Assembly (NCBI GenBank): GCA_021203515.1
Contig: JAJQAY010000119.1
Location: forward strand, 1-34,834
Reading direction: 5' to 3'
Length of the DNA stretch: 34,834 nucleotides
Source of the DNA: Bacteroides sp.
Lineage (GTDB): Bacteria; Bacteroidota; Bacteroidia; Bacteroidales; Bacteroidaceae
A program made the translations under genes and the position numbers. This document shows positions 1-9,357 of this stretch, in pieces. Positions within the stretch are counted from its first letter, which is position 1, and the number at the start of each line of letters is the position of its first letter. The notes under the pieces are model-generated. The model was not told where the DNA came from. It searched no databases and saw only the letters and a list, made by a program, of their open reading frames with translations.

Positions 1-1070
1 CGTACAGGCCGCCACCGGCATAGAGGCCGAGGAAATGTCCGGTAAGCACTTCGCGGTTCAGGCGGTTTCTTTTGCTGCCCAACCAATAACGCCCTTCGAG
101 TCCGCCCATCAGCAGTTGCAGGGCGTATTTGTCCCCATCTATCAACCACCAAGGAAAGATGTATTCACTATTTAAAGACCAGCGTTTGCCGATGGGGACT
201 TCTATCTCCACGTTCGGCATCAGAGCGGCATCGAAGAGCAGGTTGGTTTTCAGGGCAAGGACAGGCTTGCGGGCCCTCGCTGTCATGCTGAGCGTAGTCG
301 AAGCATCTGTTCCCTTAGCATACATAGGGGAGGGGATACTTCGACTGCGCTCAGCATGACAGCGAGGGCGGAGTCGTAAGGGGCAGAGCAGCAAAGGGCA
401 GAGTCGCAGGGGACAGACATGTCGGCTGATACCAGTGCAGGACGTTCCTCCGGGTCGGGATGCTTCATTGGGCGGAAGTAGACCGTACATATAGAGGCGT
501 TGCGCAACCGGGGGAACACGGTGTCGGACAAATATCGGTAAGGGATACCTGCATTCAGCTTTTCAGCAACTGCTCTTTGCGTGTGTCGGTTGCATTCAGC
601 GCAAGGATTTGCAGTATCTCGTTGCGGCAGGGAATGAGTTGATCATTTTCTACGATGTTTTGCAAGGCGTCCCATTGCTTGGCATGGGCGTAGGTACGGA
701 TACGATGTTGGTCGAGGTAGGGGTATTTCCATACCAGATAGCTTTTCACGGCATAGGCACGCTTTACTGCAAGACGGGAGTTGTACACAGCATTTCCCTC
801 CGGGGAGGAATACGTGCATACTCGGATAGAGTCTATGCGTGCTGCCCACAAGCGGTTTGATAACAGCTCGTGTAAAGAAGAAAGTACCTTTCGGTTATTA
901 TGGTAACCGTAGTCCACAGTGGAACGGTCGAATCGGAAATAGAGCACCGTTTCTCTTGCTGCATTTCCGGTCATTTCAGGGAAGGGCGTTTTTAGGGCCT
1001 GCATTTGTGCGTTCATCCGGCAAGATAAGGTGCTGATAATTCCAATGATTATCAGAACTTTACAATACAT
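1..1070 (-). CDS. OmpA-like / DUF3575 outer-membrane protein, 3' end cut by window, frame broken twice
   Basis: Seen: the start at 1070 opens with a hydrophobic signal segment (possible lipobox STLSC, or cleavage after NAQ). An OmpA-like periplasmic domain follows (FRFDRSTVDYGY, then IRVCTYSSPEGN). The frame stops at 555, but the homologous protein continues in the next frame (YRYLSDTVFPRLR at about 515-550) and again in the third frame from about 274 to 1 (KTNLLFDAALMPNVEIEV, LGGLEGRYWLG-like, TGHFLGLYAGGGLY), which is DUF3575. Two one-base deletions explain this. The first is near 550, in the A-run of a GAAAAGC that would need five A. The second lies between about 283 and 417. Family knowledge: such two-domain proteins in Bacteroides are putative outer-membrane components, often near fimbrial loci. 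The linker carries a 97-bp palindromic element. The precise function is unknown. Confidence 0.75.
273..369. repeat. Interspersed palindromic element inside the DUF3575 gene
   Basis: Arms at 273-307 and 335-369 are inverted copies matching at 33 of 35 positions around a 27-bp loop. The core reads TGTCATGCTGAGCG. It belongs to the same general type as the TGTCATTCAGAGCGAAGCG element at 29966-30097. The element lies in the linker between the two domains of the surrounding gene, so it is transcribed and perhaps translated. Two of its reading frames are open across most of it. Confidence 0.8.
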
Positions 1071-1114
1071 CTTGTTCTTTTACTTGTTTGTTGGATAAAC
1101 GCTTAAAGTGTTTT

Positions 1115-1166
1115 TTAAACGTTCGTTTAATGGTGCAAAGGTAAATACTATTTCTAAATCAACAAA
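1115..1166 (-). promoter_or_regulatory. Promoter of the DUF3575 gene with a TetR-like operator at the start site
   Basis: On the minus strand, a -33 TTTG (1163-1166) is followed after 19 bases by the -7 TACCTTTG (1136-1143). This is an exact match to the Bacteroides housekeeping consensus. The predicted start site, about 1129, falls inside the palindrome TTAAACG-TT-CGTTTAA (1115-1130). An operator in that position would block initiation. The AAACGnnCGTTT pattern resembles TetR/AcrR-family sites, but no TetR gene is present in the window. The rest of the 1071-1381 gap is AT-rich with no gene seen. Confidence 0.6.
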
Positions 1167-1299
1167 TTATTTTGATAAAAAGTTTCATGCAGATTGACAT
1201 AGATAGTGTTATCGCATTGTAACATAACTATTTACAACAAATATTCGGTTACGGGATTAGCTCTATAATTTTAATAAAATCAAAACCATTCAATAAGAC

Positions 1300-1338
1300 A
1301 AAAAAGGGTGTTTTTTAAACGAACGTTTAAAAACACCC
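1300..1338 (-). terminator. Rho-independent terminator of the mltF-like gene
   Basis: Stem arms at 1306-1321 and 1324-1338 (GGGTG...CACCC) have one bulged T and a loop of about two bases. On the minus strand the stem is followed by a run of six T (1300-1305). It lies 44 bp past the stop of the lytic transglycosylase gene. The stem centre contains TTAAACGAACGTTTAA (1315-1330), the same palindrome type as at 1115-1130. Confidence 0.7.
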
Positions 1339-1381
1339 TTTTATACCATAATATACACTCAATCACGTAATTGTGGTATAG

Positions 1382-2776
1382 TTATGCTTTTATCTTCTTT
1401 TTATACTGCTCATACCTCGCAGTAATATCCCTCACGAAGTTATAGGTTTCGATGCCACGGAAGTATCCGTTCTTGCAGACGGGGTCGGTGAAGTATTCTT
1501 CATTGCTTTTCAGGAGGATGAAGTTTTCTACGTTGTCGCGCCAGACGTATCTATTCTTGCCATATTTCTCGGCCAGCGCCATTGCATCCAGCACATGCCC
1601 TATGCCTGAATTGTAGGACGCCAGTACGAAGTTGATGCGCTCCTCCGGAGGGATTTTGGCAAAACTCCGGGCGGTGATGCCTATGTATTTCACGGCTGCC
1701 TTGATGCTCTCTTCCGGATTATGCTCCTTGCCGGCAGGCACACCCATAGCATGGGCGGTGGCAGGCATCAGTTGCATCAGTCCACGGGCACCTGCCCACG
1801 ACACAGCGGTACTGTCGAAGTTGGACTCGTTGTAGGCCAGGGAGGCCAGCAGGCGCCAGTCCCAGTTTATCTCCGGGGCATATTTCTTGAAGAGGTCGTC
1901 GTAGTGGGAAATCTTGCCTTCGCGCAGCGACAGGATGGGAGAGTGGGGAATGGCTTTGCTGATCTCAAAATATCGTTTCATACTTGCCGTGTAGGCCGGT
2001 GAAGTCATATTCTCTTCGTGCCACTTGTCGGCGGCGGCAGCCAGTTGGGGGCAGTCCTTGCGCACCGCCCACGAGGCGCGTTGGTCGAAACTGATGGAGA
2101 GGGCGATATTCAGATTGGGGTAATAGGTGGTGTTGAGGCGCGCCACTTCGTTGTCGGCCACAGTATAAGGGATTTTGCCCTGGGAAACTTGTGTGATAAG
2201 GTCTTCTACGGTGACGCTGTCGTTAGTCACCAAGTGGATGTTGATGCCGCCTCCGAGTTCCTTGTCTAGGTTGACGAGACGGCCGTAATACGTACCGGGC
2301 TTCACGTATATGTCCTTTCCGATTAATTCCGTAACATCTTTCAGCGGTTTGATGCGCGCACAGGAGCGTTGAACGATGATCTGGTGCGTGATTACTTCTT
2401 CACCGCAGTATATCAGACTGTCTTTCCACTCTTTCGTAACCGGGACGTTGTAGGCTATCAGGTCGCCTTCTCCGGCAAGGAGTTTCTCGATAAGGTCTTG
2501 CACATTCCGGGCTACTTTTATCCGAAGTTTAACCCCCAGACTCTTGGCGAACTGTTCGCTCAATTCGTACTGGAACCCCATGTCTTGCCCGCGATAGATG
2601 AAATAGGAAGTAGAACTGTAGAGGGTAAGCACCACCAACTCGCCACTGTCTTTTATCTGTTGCAAGTCGTCGACGACTTTTTCACTGACTGCGTGATGTG
2701 CCTTTCGACATCCCATGATGCAGCACAGCAGCAAAATTGCCAATAATGTCCATAATATGCTTCCCTTCTTCATCAT
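1382..2776 (-). CDS. mltF: MltF-type membrane-bound lytic murein transglycosylase (lipoprotein)
   Basis: 464 aa. It cleaves the glycan strand of peptidoglycan, leaving 1,6-anhydromuramic ends. Seen: a signal peptide with lipobox IMGC (Cys23 would be lipidated); a family-3 solute-binding-like domain at about residues 40-270; and an SLT domain at about 290-440 with AYNESNF (Glu317 the likely catalytic acid), GARGLMQLMPATA and ASYNSG. This order is that of E. coli MltF and the length is typical. It ends at a clear terminator (1300-1338). It is downstream of and co-oriented with udk, with a 92-bp gap. Intact reading frame. Confidence 0.9.
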   Translation of the reverse strand: MMKKGSILWTLLAILLLCCIMGCRKAHHAVSEKVVDDLQQIKDSGELVVLTLYSSTSYFIYRGQDMGFQYELSEQFAKSLGVKLRIKVARNVQDLIEKLLAGEGDLIAYNVPVTKEWKDSLIYCGEEVITHQIIVQRSCARIKPLKDVTELIGKDIYVKPGTYYGRLVNLDKELGGGINIHLVTNDSVTVEDLITQVSQGKIPYTVADNEVARLNTTYYPNLNIALSISFDQRASWAVRKDCPQLAAAADKWHEENMTSPAYTASMKRYFEISKAIPHSPILSLREGKISHYDDLFKKYAPEINWDWRLLASLAYNESNFDSTAVSWAGARGLMQLMPATAHAMGVPAGKEHNPEESIKAAVKYIGITARSFAKIPPEERINFVLASYNSGIGHVLDAMALAEKYGKNRYVWRDNVENFILLKSNEEYFTDPVCKNGYFRGIETYNFVRDITARYEQYKKKIKA

Positions 2777-2788
2777 AATTTTAGTTTA

Positions 2789-2862
2789 GTATTAGGCTTT
2801 AGGTATTAGCTGCACTGTTACACCGCATGGTTAATACCTAATACCTAATACTTAATACCTAA
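2789..2862. repeat. TATTAGG-type inverted and direct repeats
   Basis: TAGGTATTAG at 2801-2810 pairs with CTAATACCTA at 2839-2848. Further direct copies of TAATACCTAA and TAATACTTAA run to 2862. It lies between udk and the mltF-like gene. A related palindrome follows hisB at 31340-31379, which suggests a dispersed intergenic repeat family in this genome. Confidence 0.6.
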
Positions 2863-2868
2863 TTTATC

Positions 2869-3500
<632 letters not shown>

Positions 3501-3501
3501 T

Positions 3502-3509
3502 TATTTTTG
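3502..3509 (+). promoter_or_regulatory. Possible -7 element for the Dabb gene
   Basis: TATTTTTG matches TANNTTTG about 65 bp before the start codon in the udk/Dabb divergent gap. I find no TTTG at the right distance upstream, so the -33 half is missing or weak. Confidence 0.35.
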
Positions 3510-3574
3510 CAGTTGTAAAAAATCAACCACTTTGGTTGACAAATATAGATATAAATCATTTAAATAACAAAGCA

Positions 3575-3871
3575 ATGGTAAAGCATATTGTATTATTTAA
3601 GCTGAAAGATGAAGCTCCGGCTGACGAAAAGTTAGCTGCAATGACGAATTTTAAGAAAGCCATCGAGGCGCTTCCTGCTAAAATCTCCGTTATCCGCAAG
3701 ATAGAAGTGGGGCTGAATATCAATCCCGGTGAGACATGGAGCATCGCCCTTTACAGCGAATTTGATACATTGGAAGATGTGAAGTTCTATGCTACACACC
3801 CCGACCATGTGGCTGCCGGCAAGCTGCTTGCAGCGGTGAAGGAAAACCGTGCGTGTGTGGACTATGAATAA
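3575..3871 (+). CDS. Dabb-family (stress-responsive A/B barrel) protein
   Basis: 98 aa from the ATG at 3575. An in-frame ATG at 3536 would add 13 unconserved residues, so the later start fits the family better (MVKHIVLFKLKDEA). Seen: the Dabb hallmarks HIVLFKLK at the start and ALYSEFDTLEDVKFYATHPDH in the second half. Known: small dimeric alpha+beta barrels, found in stress-related proteins and some cyclases or mono-oxygenase-like enzymes. The exact role in Bacteroides is not established. dsbD starts 36 bp after it in the same direction, so the two may be cotranscribed. Confidence 0.85.
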   Translation: MVKHIVLFKLKDEAPADEKLAAMTNFKKAIEALPAKISVIRKIEVGLNINPGETWSIALYSEFDTLEDVKFYATHPDHVAAGKLLAAVKENRACVDYE

Positions 3872-3907
3872 ATCGAGAACTAAAAAATAGAGAGAGGATT
3901 TTGAAGG

Positions 3908-5947
3908 ATGAAGAAAGGTATATTTTTAATTGTGATGTTGCTGCTGGCCGTGGTGGTGCAGGGGCAGATACAGGAACCCGTTAAGTTCAAGTCGGAGCTG
4001 AAGACACTGGTGGCAGGTGAGGCGGAGGTGGTATTTACCGGAACCATTGACAAGGGGTGGCATGTCTACTCTACCGATTTGGGTGACGGTGGTCCTATCT
4101 CGGCTACGTTTAATGTAGAAAGCATCTCGGGTGCAGAGGTTATGGGCAAATTGAAGCCTGTGGGCAAGGAGATTGCTTCGTACGATAAACTGTTTGAAAT
4201 GAATGTGCGCTACTTTGCCAATACGGTGCAGTTCGTACAGAAGTTGAAACTGACCGGAGGTGCATATCAGGTGGAAGGCTATCTGGAATACGGGGCATGC
4301 AATGATGAAAACTGCTTGCCGCCCACGCAGGTGCCGTTTAAATTTGCCGGTAAGGCGGAAGGCGTTGCAAAAACAACTGATACAAAGGCTGCTGCCGACG
4401 TAAAGGCAACTGAGGCCGATGCAAAGGCTGATGAACCGGTGGCAGATACGGCTCCGTCGACTGTTATCGGTGGTGCGGATGCCTCTACGGACATCAATAT
4501 TTCGGGTGCAAGCGACCTTTGGAAGCCGGTTATTCCCGAATTGAAAGTATTGGGCGAGACTACTTCCCAGGAAGATATGTCGTGGCTTTATATTTTCGTT
4601 ACCGGTTTTATCGGCGGATTGCTGGCGCTGTTTACTCCTTGTGTGTGGCCCATCATCCCGATGACTGTCAGCTTCTTCCTGAAACGTAGTAAGGATAAGA
4701 AGAAAGGGGTGCGCGATGCGTGGACATACGGTGCGTCTATTGTTGTGATATATGTGGCGCTCGGTGTGGCGATTACGCTTCTTTTCAGGCCTAACGCGCT
4801 GAATGCGCTTTCCACGAATGCGGTGTTCAACATACTGTTCTGCCTGATGCTGGTGGTTTTTGCCGCTTCTTTCTTTGGAGCGTTCGAGATTACGCTGCCT
4901 TCCAAATGGAGCAATGCGGTGGATAGCAAGGCGGAGATGACGAGCGGATTGCTTAGCATCTTCCTGATGGCGTTTACGTTGTCGTTGGTGTCTTTCTCTT
5001 GCACGGGACCTATTATCGGCTTCTTGCTAGTACAGGTTTCTACAACGGGCAATGTGGTGGCTCCGGCTATCGGTATGCTGGGCTTTGCCATTGCTCTGGC
5101 GTTGCCGTTCACCTTGTTTGCGCTATTCCCCTCTTGGCTGAAGTCTATGCCGAAGTCGGGCGGATGGATGAATATAATTAAGGTGACGCTCGGCTTCCTG
5201 GAGTTGGCGTTTGCGTTGAAATTCCTCTCCGTAGCCGATTTGGCCTACGGATGGCGTATCCTCGACCGTGAAACGTTCCTTGCCTTGTGGATTGTGCTGT
5301 TTGCGTTGCTCGGTTTCTATCTGTTGGGCAAAATCAAGTTCCCGCACGATGATGACGATACGAAGGTGAGTGTACCCCGGTTCTTTATGGCGCTGGCTTC
5401 GTTGGCGTTTGCTGTCTATATGGTTCCCGGCTTGTGGGGAGCACCGTTGAAGGCGGTCAGTGCTTTTGCGCCACCCATGCAGACGCAGGATTTCAATCTT
5501 TATAATAATGAGGTACATGCCAAGTTTGATGATTATGACCTGGGCATGGAGTATGCCCGTCAGCATGGCAAGCCGGTGATGCTGGACTTCACCGGATATG
5601 GTTGCGTGAATTGCCGCAAGATGGAGCTTTCTGTGTGGACTGACCCGAAGGTGAGCGACCTTATTAATAATGACTATGTGCTTATCACTCTGTATGTGGA
5701 TAACAAAACACCGCTTTCTGCTCCGGTGAAAGTGATGGAGAACGGTACGGAACGCACGTTGCGCACGGTTGGCGATAAGTGGAGCTATCTGCAGCGCGTC
5801 AAGTTCGGCGCCAACGCGCAGCCTTTCTATGTGCTGATTGACAATGAAGGCAAACCACTCAACAAGTCTTATTCGTACAACGAAGATATATCCAAGTATA
5901 TCGAGTTTTTACAGACGGGGCTGGCGAATTACAAAAAAGGAAAATAA
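3908..5947 (+). CDS. dsbD: DsbD-type thiol:disulfide interchange protein (protein-disulfide reductase)
   Basis: 679 aa, intact. It carries electrons from the cytoplasm across the inner membrane to periplasmic thiols. Seen, in order: a signal peptide (cleavage near VVQGQ); an N-terminal immunoglobulin-like domain with the redox pair region YGACNDENCLPP; an Ala/Asp/Lys-rich linker at about 150-190; a membrane domain of about eight helices (about 225-530) with the paired cysteines in TPCVWPIIP and SCTGPIIGF; and a C-terminal thioredoxin-fold domain with CVNC (Cys566 and Cys569). The three-module order is that of DsbD. A terminator follows directly. Confidence 0.93.
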   Translation: MKKGIFLIVMLLLAVVVQGQIQEPVKFKSELKTLVAGEAEVVFTGTIDKGWHVYSTDLGDGGPISATFNVESISGAEVMGKLKPVGKEIASYDKLFEMNVRYFANTVQFVQKLKLTGGAYQVEGYLEYGACNDENCLPPTQVPFKFAGKAEGVAKTTDTKAAADVKATEADAKADEPVADTAPSTVIGGADASTDINISGASDLWKPVIPELKVLGETTSQEDMSWLYIFVTGFIGGLLALFTPCVWPIIPMTVSFFLKRSKDKKKGVRDAWTYGASIVVIYVALGVAITLLFRPNALNALSTNAVFNILFCLMLVVFAASFFGAFEITLPSKWSNAVDSKAEMTSGLLSIFLMAFTLSLVSFSCTGPIIGFLLVQVSTTGNVVAPAIGMLGFAIALALPFTLFALFPSWLKSMPKSGGWMNIIKVTLGFLELAFALKFLSVADLAYGWRILDRETFLALWIVLFALLGFYLLGKIKFPHDDDDTKVSVPRFFMALASLAFAVYMVPGLWGAPLKAVSAFAPPMQTQDFNLYNNEVHAKFDDYDLGMEYARQHGKPVMLDFTGYGCVNCRKMELSVWTDPKVSDLINNDYVLITLYVDNKTPLSAPVKVMENGTERTLRTVGDKWSYLQRVKFGANAQPFYVLIDNEGKPLNKSYSYNEDISKYIEFLQTGLANYKKGK

Positions 5948-5961
5948 CCGATAAACAGAAG

Positions 5962-5990
5962 AAAGGATGCCGGACAGAGCATCCTTTTTT
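5962..5990 (+). terminator. Rho-independent terminator after dsbD
   Basis: AAAGGATGC (5962-5970) pairs with GCATCCTTT (5979-5987) around an 8-base loop and runs into six T. It lies 15 bp past the dsbD stop. Confidence 0.85.
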
Positions 5991-6007
5991 CATAACTCAT
6001 TATTACG

Positions 6008-6666
6008 ATGAAACATATTATTGACATTGACACTTGGGAACGCCGGGACAATTATGGCTTCTTCCGCACGTTTCTGAACTCATGGTATTCGGTGACTACC
6101 GAGATAGATTGCACTGAAGCCAGTGCGGCGGCAAGGGCGGGGAAGCGTTCCTTCTTCCTTTACTATCTGTATGCGGTGCTTCGTGCCGCCAACGAGGTGG
6201 ATGCACTGCGCTTTCGCACGGACAGGGCGGACAGGTTGTTTTCCACGACCGGGTGGACATCATTTCTCCGATAGCAGTTCCCGGAAGGACATTCTTCACC
6301 ATCCGTATTCCTTACCAAGAAGATTTTGAACGCTTTTACAGCGAAGCCTATGCGCTGATAACGGACATTCCGGAAGATGGCGACCCTTATGGAGAAGAAA
6401 AGGTGCTGATGCAGCAGGGCGATTACGATGTAGTGCATCTGAGTGCAGTGCCTAAGATGTTTTTCACATCTACTACCTATACTATTGCCGAAGCCGGAAA
6501 TGGTTGCAGCTATCCGCTGATGACTGCCGGAAAAGCCGTAACCCGCGAAGGTCGCCTCGTTTTTCCTCTTTCCATTTACGTGAACCATGCTTTTGTGGAC
6601 GGTTCGCACCTGGCGTCTTTCTTCGAGAAGATTGAGAAGTATCTGAAGGAAATTTCACACGAATAA
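6008..6666 (+). CDS. Chloramphenicol acetyltransferase-like acyltransferase, one frameshift
   Basis: About 219 aa when rejoined. Seen: the first frame gives an N-terminus typical of CAT ([15 protein letters not shown]). It shifts at about 6225-6240, where one base is missing, into the frame reading [13 protein letters not shown] and onward to 6666. The C-terminal part has [19 protein letters not shown], equivalent to the CAT HHAxxDG signature with the catalytic His kept. Known: the family transfers acetyl from acetyl-CoA, and many chromosomal Bacteroides members have no shown role in resistance. Resistance should not be assumed from sequence alone. Confidence 0.8.
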
Positions 6667-6686
6667 ATTACTTAAAAACAACGATT

Positions 6687-7958
6687 ATGAAACGCTTTAT
6701 CTTGTTAACCGTCCTCTGCTGTCTGGTGCTCGGCATGAGTGCGCAGACTGCAAAAGAGGAAATCTTTGCAGACATTCACCGTTCGGCAGCCAATTATTAT
6801 GCTTATCCTGCGCCAACCGCGAAATTGACTGCTCCGCCTGCCGGCTATAAGCCGTTCTATCTGAGCAGTTATGCACGCCATGGCTCCCGGTTTCTGATAG
6901 ACCCGAACGATTATGAAAAACCGCTGGAAGTGCTGCGCGAAGCCGACCGCGACGGGGTGCTTACCGAGCTGGGCAAAAAGACGCTCTGTGTGCTGGACAG
7001 TGTAGCCCGCATGGCTAAAGGCAGATACGGCGAACTGACTCCGCTGGGTGCACGCCAGCACAAGGGTATTGCCGAACGGATGTACCGGAATTTCCCTGAA
7101 ATCTTTAAGGAAGAGATTAAGGTGGACGCACGCTCCACGGTTGTTATCCGTTGCATCCTCTCCATGATGTCGGAGTGTATGCAGCTACAGGCATTGAACC
7201 CAAAGTTGCAGTTTACGAACGATGCGAGCTATCATGATATGTATTATATGAACTTTAGCGACCCGCATGCAAAGGAACTGCGCCAGGCAGATGAAGTGGT
7301 AGCTGCAAGAGCTGCTATCAGAGAGGAGCATGTGCATCCGGAGCGTCTGATGAAGGCCTTGTTTACAAATGCCGATTATGTGAAATGGAAAGTGGATGCC
7401 GGTAAACTGATGACGTTGCTGTTTGATGTGGCGGGTAATATGCAAAGCCTCGATACGGAACTGGAACTTTATTCTCTCTTCACCAAAGAGGAGTGTTATG
7501 ACCTGTGGCAGGTCAGCAATAAGAATTGGTACATTACCTATGGCCCGTCTCCGCTTACAAAAGGCGAAATCCCCTTTATGGAAGCAAACTTGCTGGAGAA
7601 TATCCTGAATATGGTAGATGCTTGCGTCGTGAAAAAAGAGAATTATGCAACTTTGCGTTTCGGCCATGAGTCTTGTCTGCTTCCTTTGGCTTGCCTGCTC
7701 GAATTGGATGACTGTGCTTATCAGACTGCCAATCTGGACAAACTCGATGAAACATGGCGTAATTACAACATCTTCCCGATGGCTTGCAATGTCCAGTTTG
7801 TCTTTTATCGTAAAAAAGGGAGTGGGGATGTGTTGGTAAAAGTACTGTTTAATGAGCATGAGGCAAAGCTGCCGATTGAAAGCGAACTGGCTCCTTACTA
7901 TAAGTGGAAGGATGTAGAACAGTATTATAGAAATAAACTGGCTGGCTATAAGAAGTAG
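6687..7958 (+). CDS. Secreted histidine acid phosphatase, MINPP/phytase-like
   Basis: 423 aa with a signal peptide (cleavage near GMSAQ), so periplasmic or exported. Seen: ARHGSRF, the clade-2 histidine phosphatase RHGxR motif with the phosphorylated His, at about residues 60-66; and LRFGHESCLLPLACLL in the C-terminal half, where MINPP enzymes have the HAE-type proton-donor motif (here GHE). Known: a B. thetaiotaomicron MINPP homologue degrades inositol hexakisphosphate. Inferred: phosphate or inositol-phosphate scavenging. Starts 20 bp after the CAT-like gene and may be cotranscribed. Intact frame. Confidence 0.82.
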   Translation: MKRFILLTVLCCLVLGMSAQTAKEEIFADIHRSAANYYAYPAPTAKLTAPPAGYKPFYLSSYARHGSRFLIDPNDYEKPLEVLREADRDGVLTELGKKTLCVLDSVARMAKGRYGELTPLGARQHKGIAERMYRNFPEIFKEEIKVDARSTVVIRCILSMMSECMQLQALNPKLQFTNDASYHDMYYMNFSDPHAKELRQADEVVAARAAIREEHVHPERLMKALFTNADYVKWKVDAGKLMTLLFDVAGNMQSLDTELELYSLFTKEECYDLWQVSNKNWYITYGPSPLTKGEIPFMEANLLENILNMVDACVVKKENYATLRFGHESCLLPLACLLELDDCAYQTANLDKLDETWRNYNIFPMACNVQFVFYRKKGSGDVLVKVLFNEHEAKLPIESELAPYYKWKDVEQYYRNKLAGYKK

Positions 7959-7970
7959 TAATAGGTACGG

Positions 7971-8024
7971 ATTACACAGATTTCGCAAGTTCTCAGTTAA
8001 TTCAATTCGCGAAATCTGTGTAAT
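7971..8024. repeat. 16-bp perfect inverted repeat between convergent genes
   Basis: ATTACACAGATTTCGC (7971-7986) and its exact complement (8009-8024) lie around a 22-bp loop, between the phosphatase and the DUF4421 gene, which converge. There is no T-run, so its role as a terminator is uncertain. The ATTACACAGATT core recurs in the outer arms of the hisC-hisB element (29915-30153). Confidence 0.8.
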
Positions 8025-8030
8025 TCATGC

Positions 8031-9150
8031 TTAAAAGTTATTTTTGCTTTTATCATTCTTCCTATACTCCTTTTTCAGATAAAAATTGAAACCGGCATAT
8101 ACTTGCAGCGTACCGAAGCCGTTGTTCAGGGAGAAGTTGTTTCGATAATAATCGTAAGTCCGGCCTACGAAGGAGGTCCCTACGAAATATTTGCCGGTGT
8201 TGCACATCACGCCTGCTCTTAAAATAAAGTCGACATTGATGTTCTTGTACCAGTCGTCCTTTTCCCCCTTCTATCTTTTTGATGCGCGAGGTTTTGTAGG
8301 CAATGGCAGGATTGAGTGACAAGCAGGCAAGACAGTTGCGTGCAAACACCCAGTTGTAAGCATAGCCGAAGTTGAGTGCGATGTTGGTGTATTTGATATG
8401 CTCTACCTTCATACTTGAATTCATATTGTCCTGGATAACTTCAGGGAGCCGGGTATAGTCGAAATCAAGATTGTGCGTAGATGCAGAAAAACCGGCGATG
8501 AAAGAACCGGCATTGCGGCGCTGATTGGTAGACTGGCTGAAAGCAGCAGGATAAGAAAAGTGTTGGTTGTTGAAGATGTAATACAGGTTGAAGCCATTCA
8601 TGTCTACCTTAAGTCCACTGAAATCGGCTGAATAATCCGAAGGAATGTGGTCGGAAAACCCGACTGCCTTATGTATTTTGTAGTCATTACCAGTGCGGCG
8701 ATAGAAGAGGTCTACCCCCAGTTTTGAACTGTATAGACTGAGGTCGAACTCAGTTCCTTTCTTCTTGCCTTTACTTTTCCCGAGAACGTCATCGACATCA
8801 ATCGACCAGCCCAGGAATATCCAACGCCAGCCAAAATATACATCTATCTTATTATGAGGCTTGGGCGAGAAGCGCAGTTGTTACGGTTGGGGCAAGGCGC
8901 TGCCAACGGAATAATACTCGTAGTTCGTGAAATGGTCGAGCATTAAGGCGTAGTTGTAACGGTTGGGGCTGATATAGGTGGTATCAAAATCACTGAAATT
9001 GAGGAATTTCTTGATGGCTTTCATAAATCCCTTCGGGTGTGTTTCGGCAGGTATACTATCATATGTAATGGAGTCATTCCTCTTATTCTGTGTAAATAAA
9101 GAGAATGCCGACATTATCCATATACACAAGATAATCCCTCGATGTGCCAT
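8031..9150 (-). CDS. DUF4421 protein, broken by an in-frame stop and one indel
   Basis: About 370 aa when read through. Seen: a signal peptide from the start at 9150; FSDFDTTYISPNRYNYALM, typical of DUF4421; then an in-frame TAA at 8881-8883. The same frame resumes at once with QLRFSPKPHNKIDVYFGWRW and WIFLGWSIDVDDVLGK. At about 8262 one extra base (GGGGG/AAAA stretch) shifts the frame. The correct continuation reads KDDWYKNINVDFILRAGVM and ends FNFYLKKEYRKND at 8031. The C-terminal half alternates like beta strands, suggesting an outer-membrane barrel. Function unknown. CAA to TAA would explain the stop, which unlike the other breaks is not an indel. Confidence 0.75.
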
Positions 9151-9263
9151 CTTAATTTGTTAATTAATTGTTTATCCTAGTCGTTCTTTCATGCGAAGAT
9201 AGAAAAAAGTTTTGAATGTCCTTCTATTTTATGTCTATGTGTTATATAACATATGCCTGCTTC

Positions 9264-9294
9264 TTTCTGATTATAAATAAATTTCCTTCCTTTG
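9264..9294 (+). promoter_or_regulatory. Possible promoter of the fucose regulator gene
   Basis: TTTC (9264-9267), 19 bases, then TTCCTTTG (9287-9294): a near match to TTTG-N19/21-TANNTTTG, leaving a leader of about 55 bases before the ATG at 9358. Confidence 0.35.
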
Positions 9295-9357
9295 CAGCAG
9301 GATGGTTCAACACAGTTGAGTGTCCTCCTTTGCAACGATAAGTTAATCTTTAATAGT

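Noticed and set aside
6008..6666. Acquired chloramphenicol resistance gene
   Set aside because: No mobile-element context is seen and the base use resembles the neighbours, so it is more likely a chromosomal CAT-family acyltransferase of unknown substrate.
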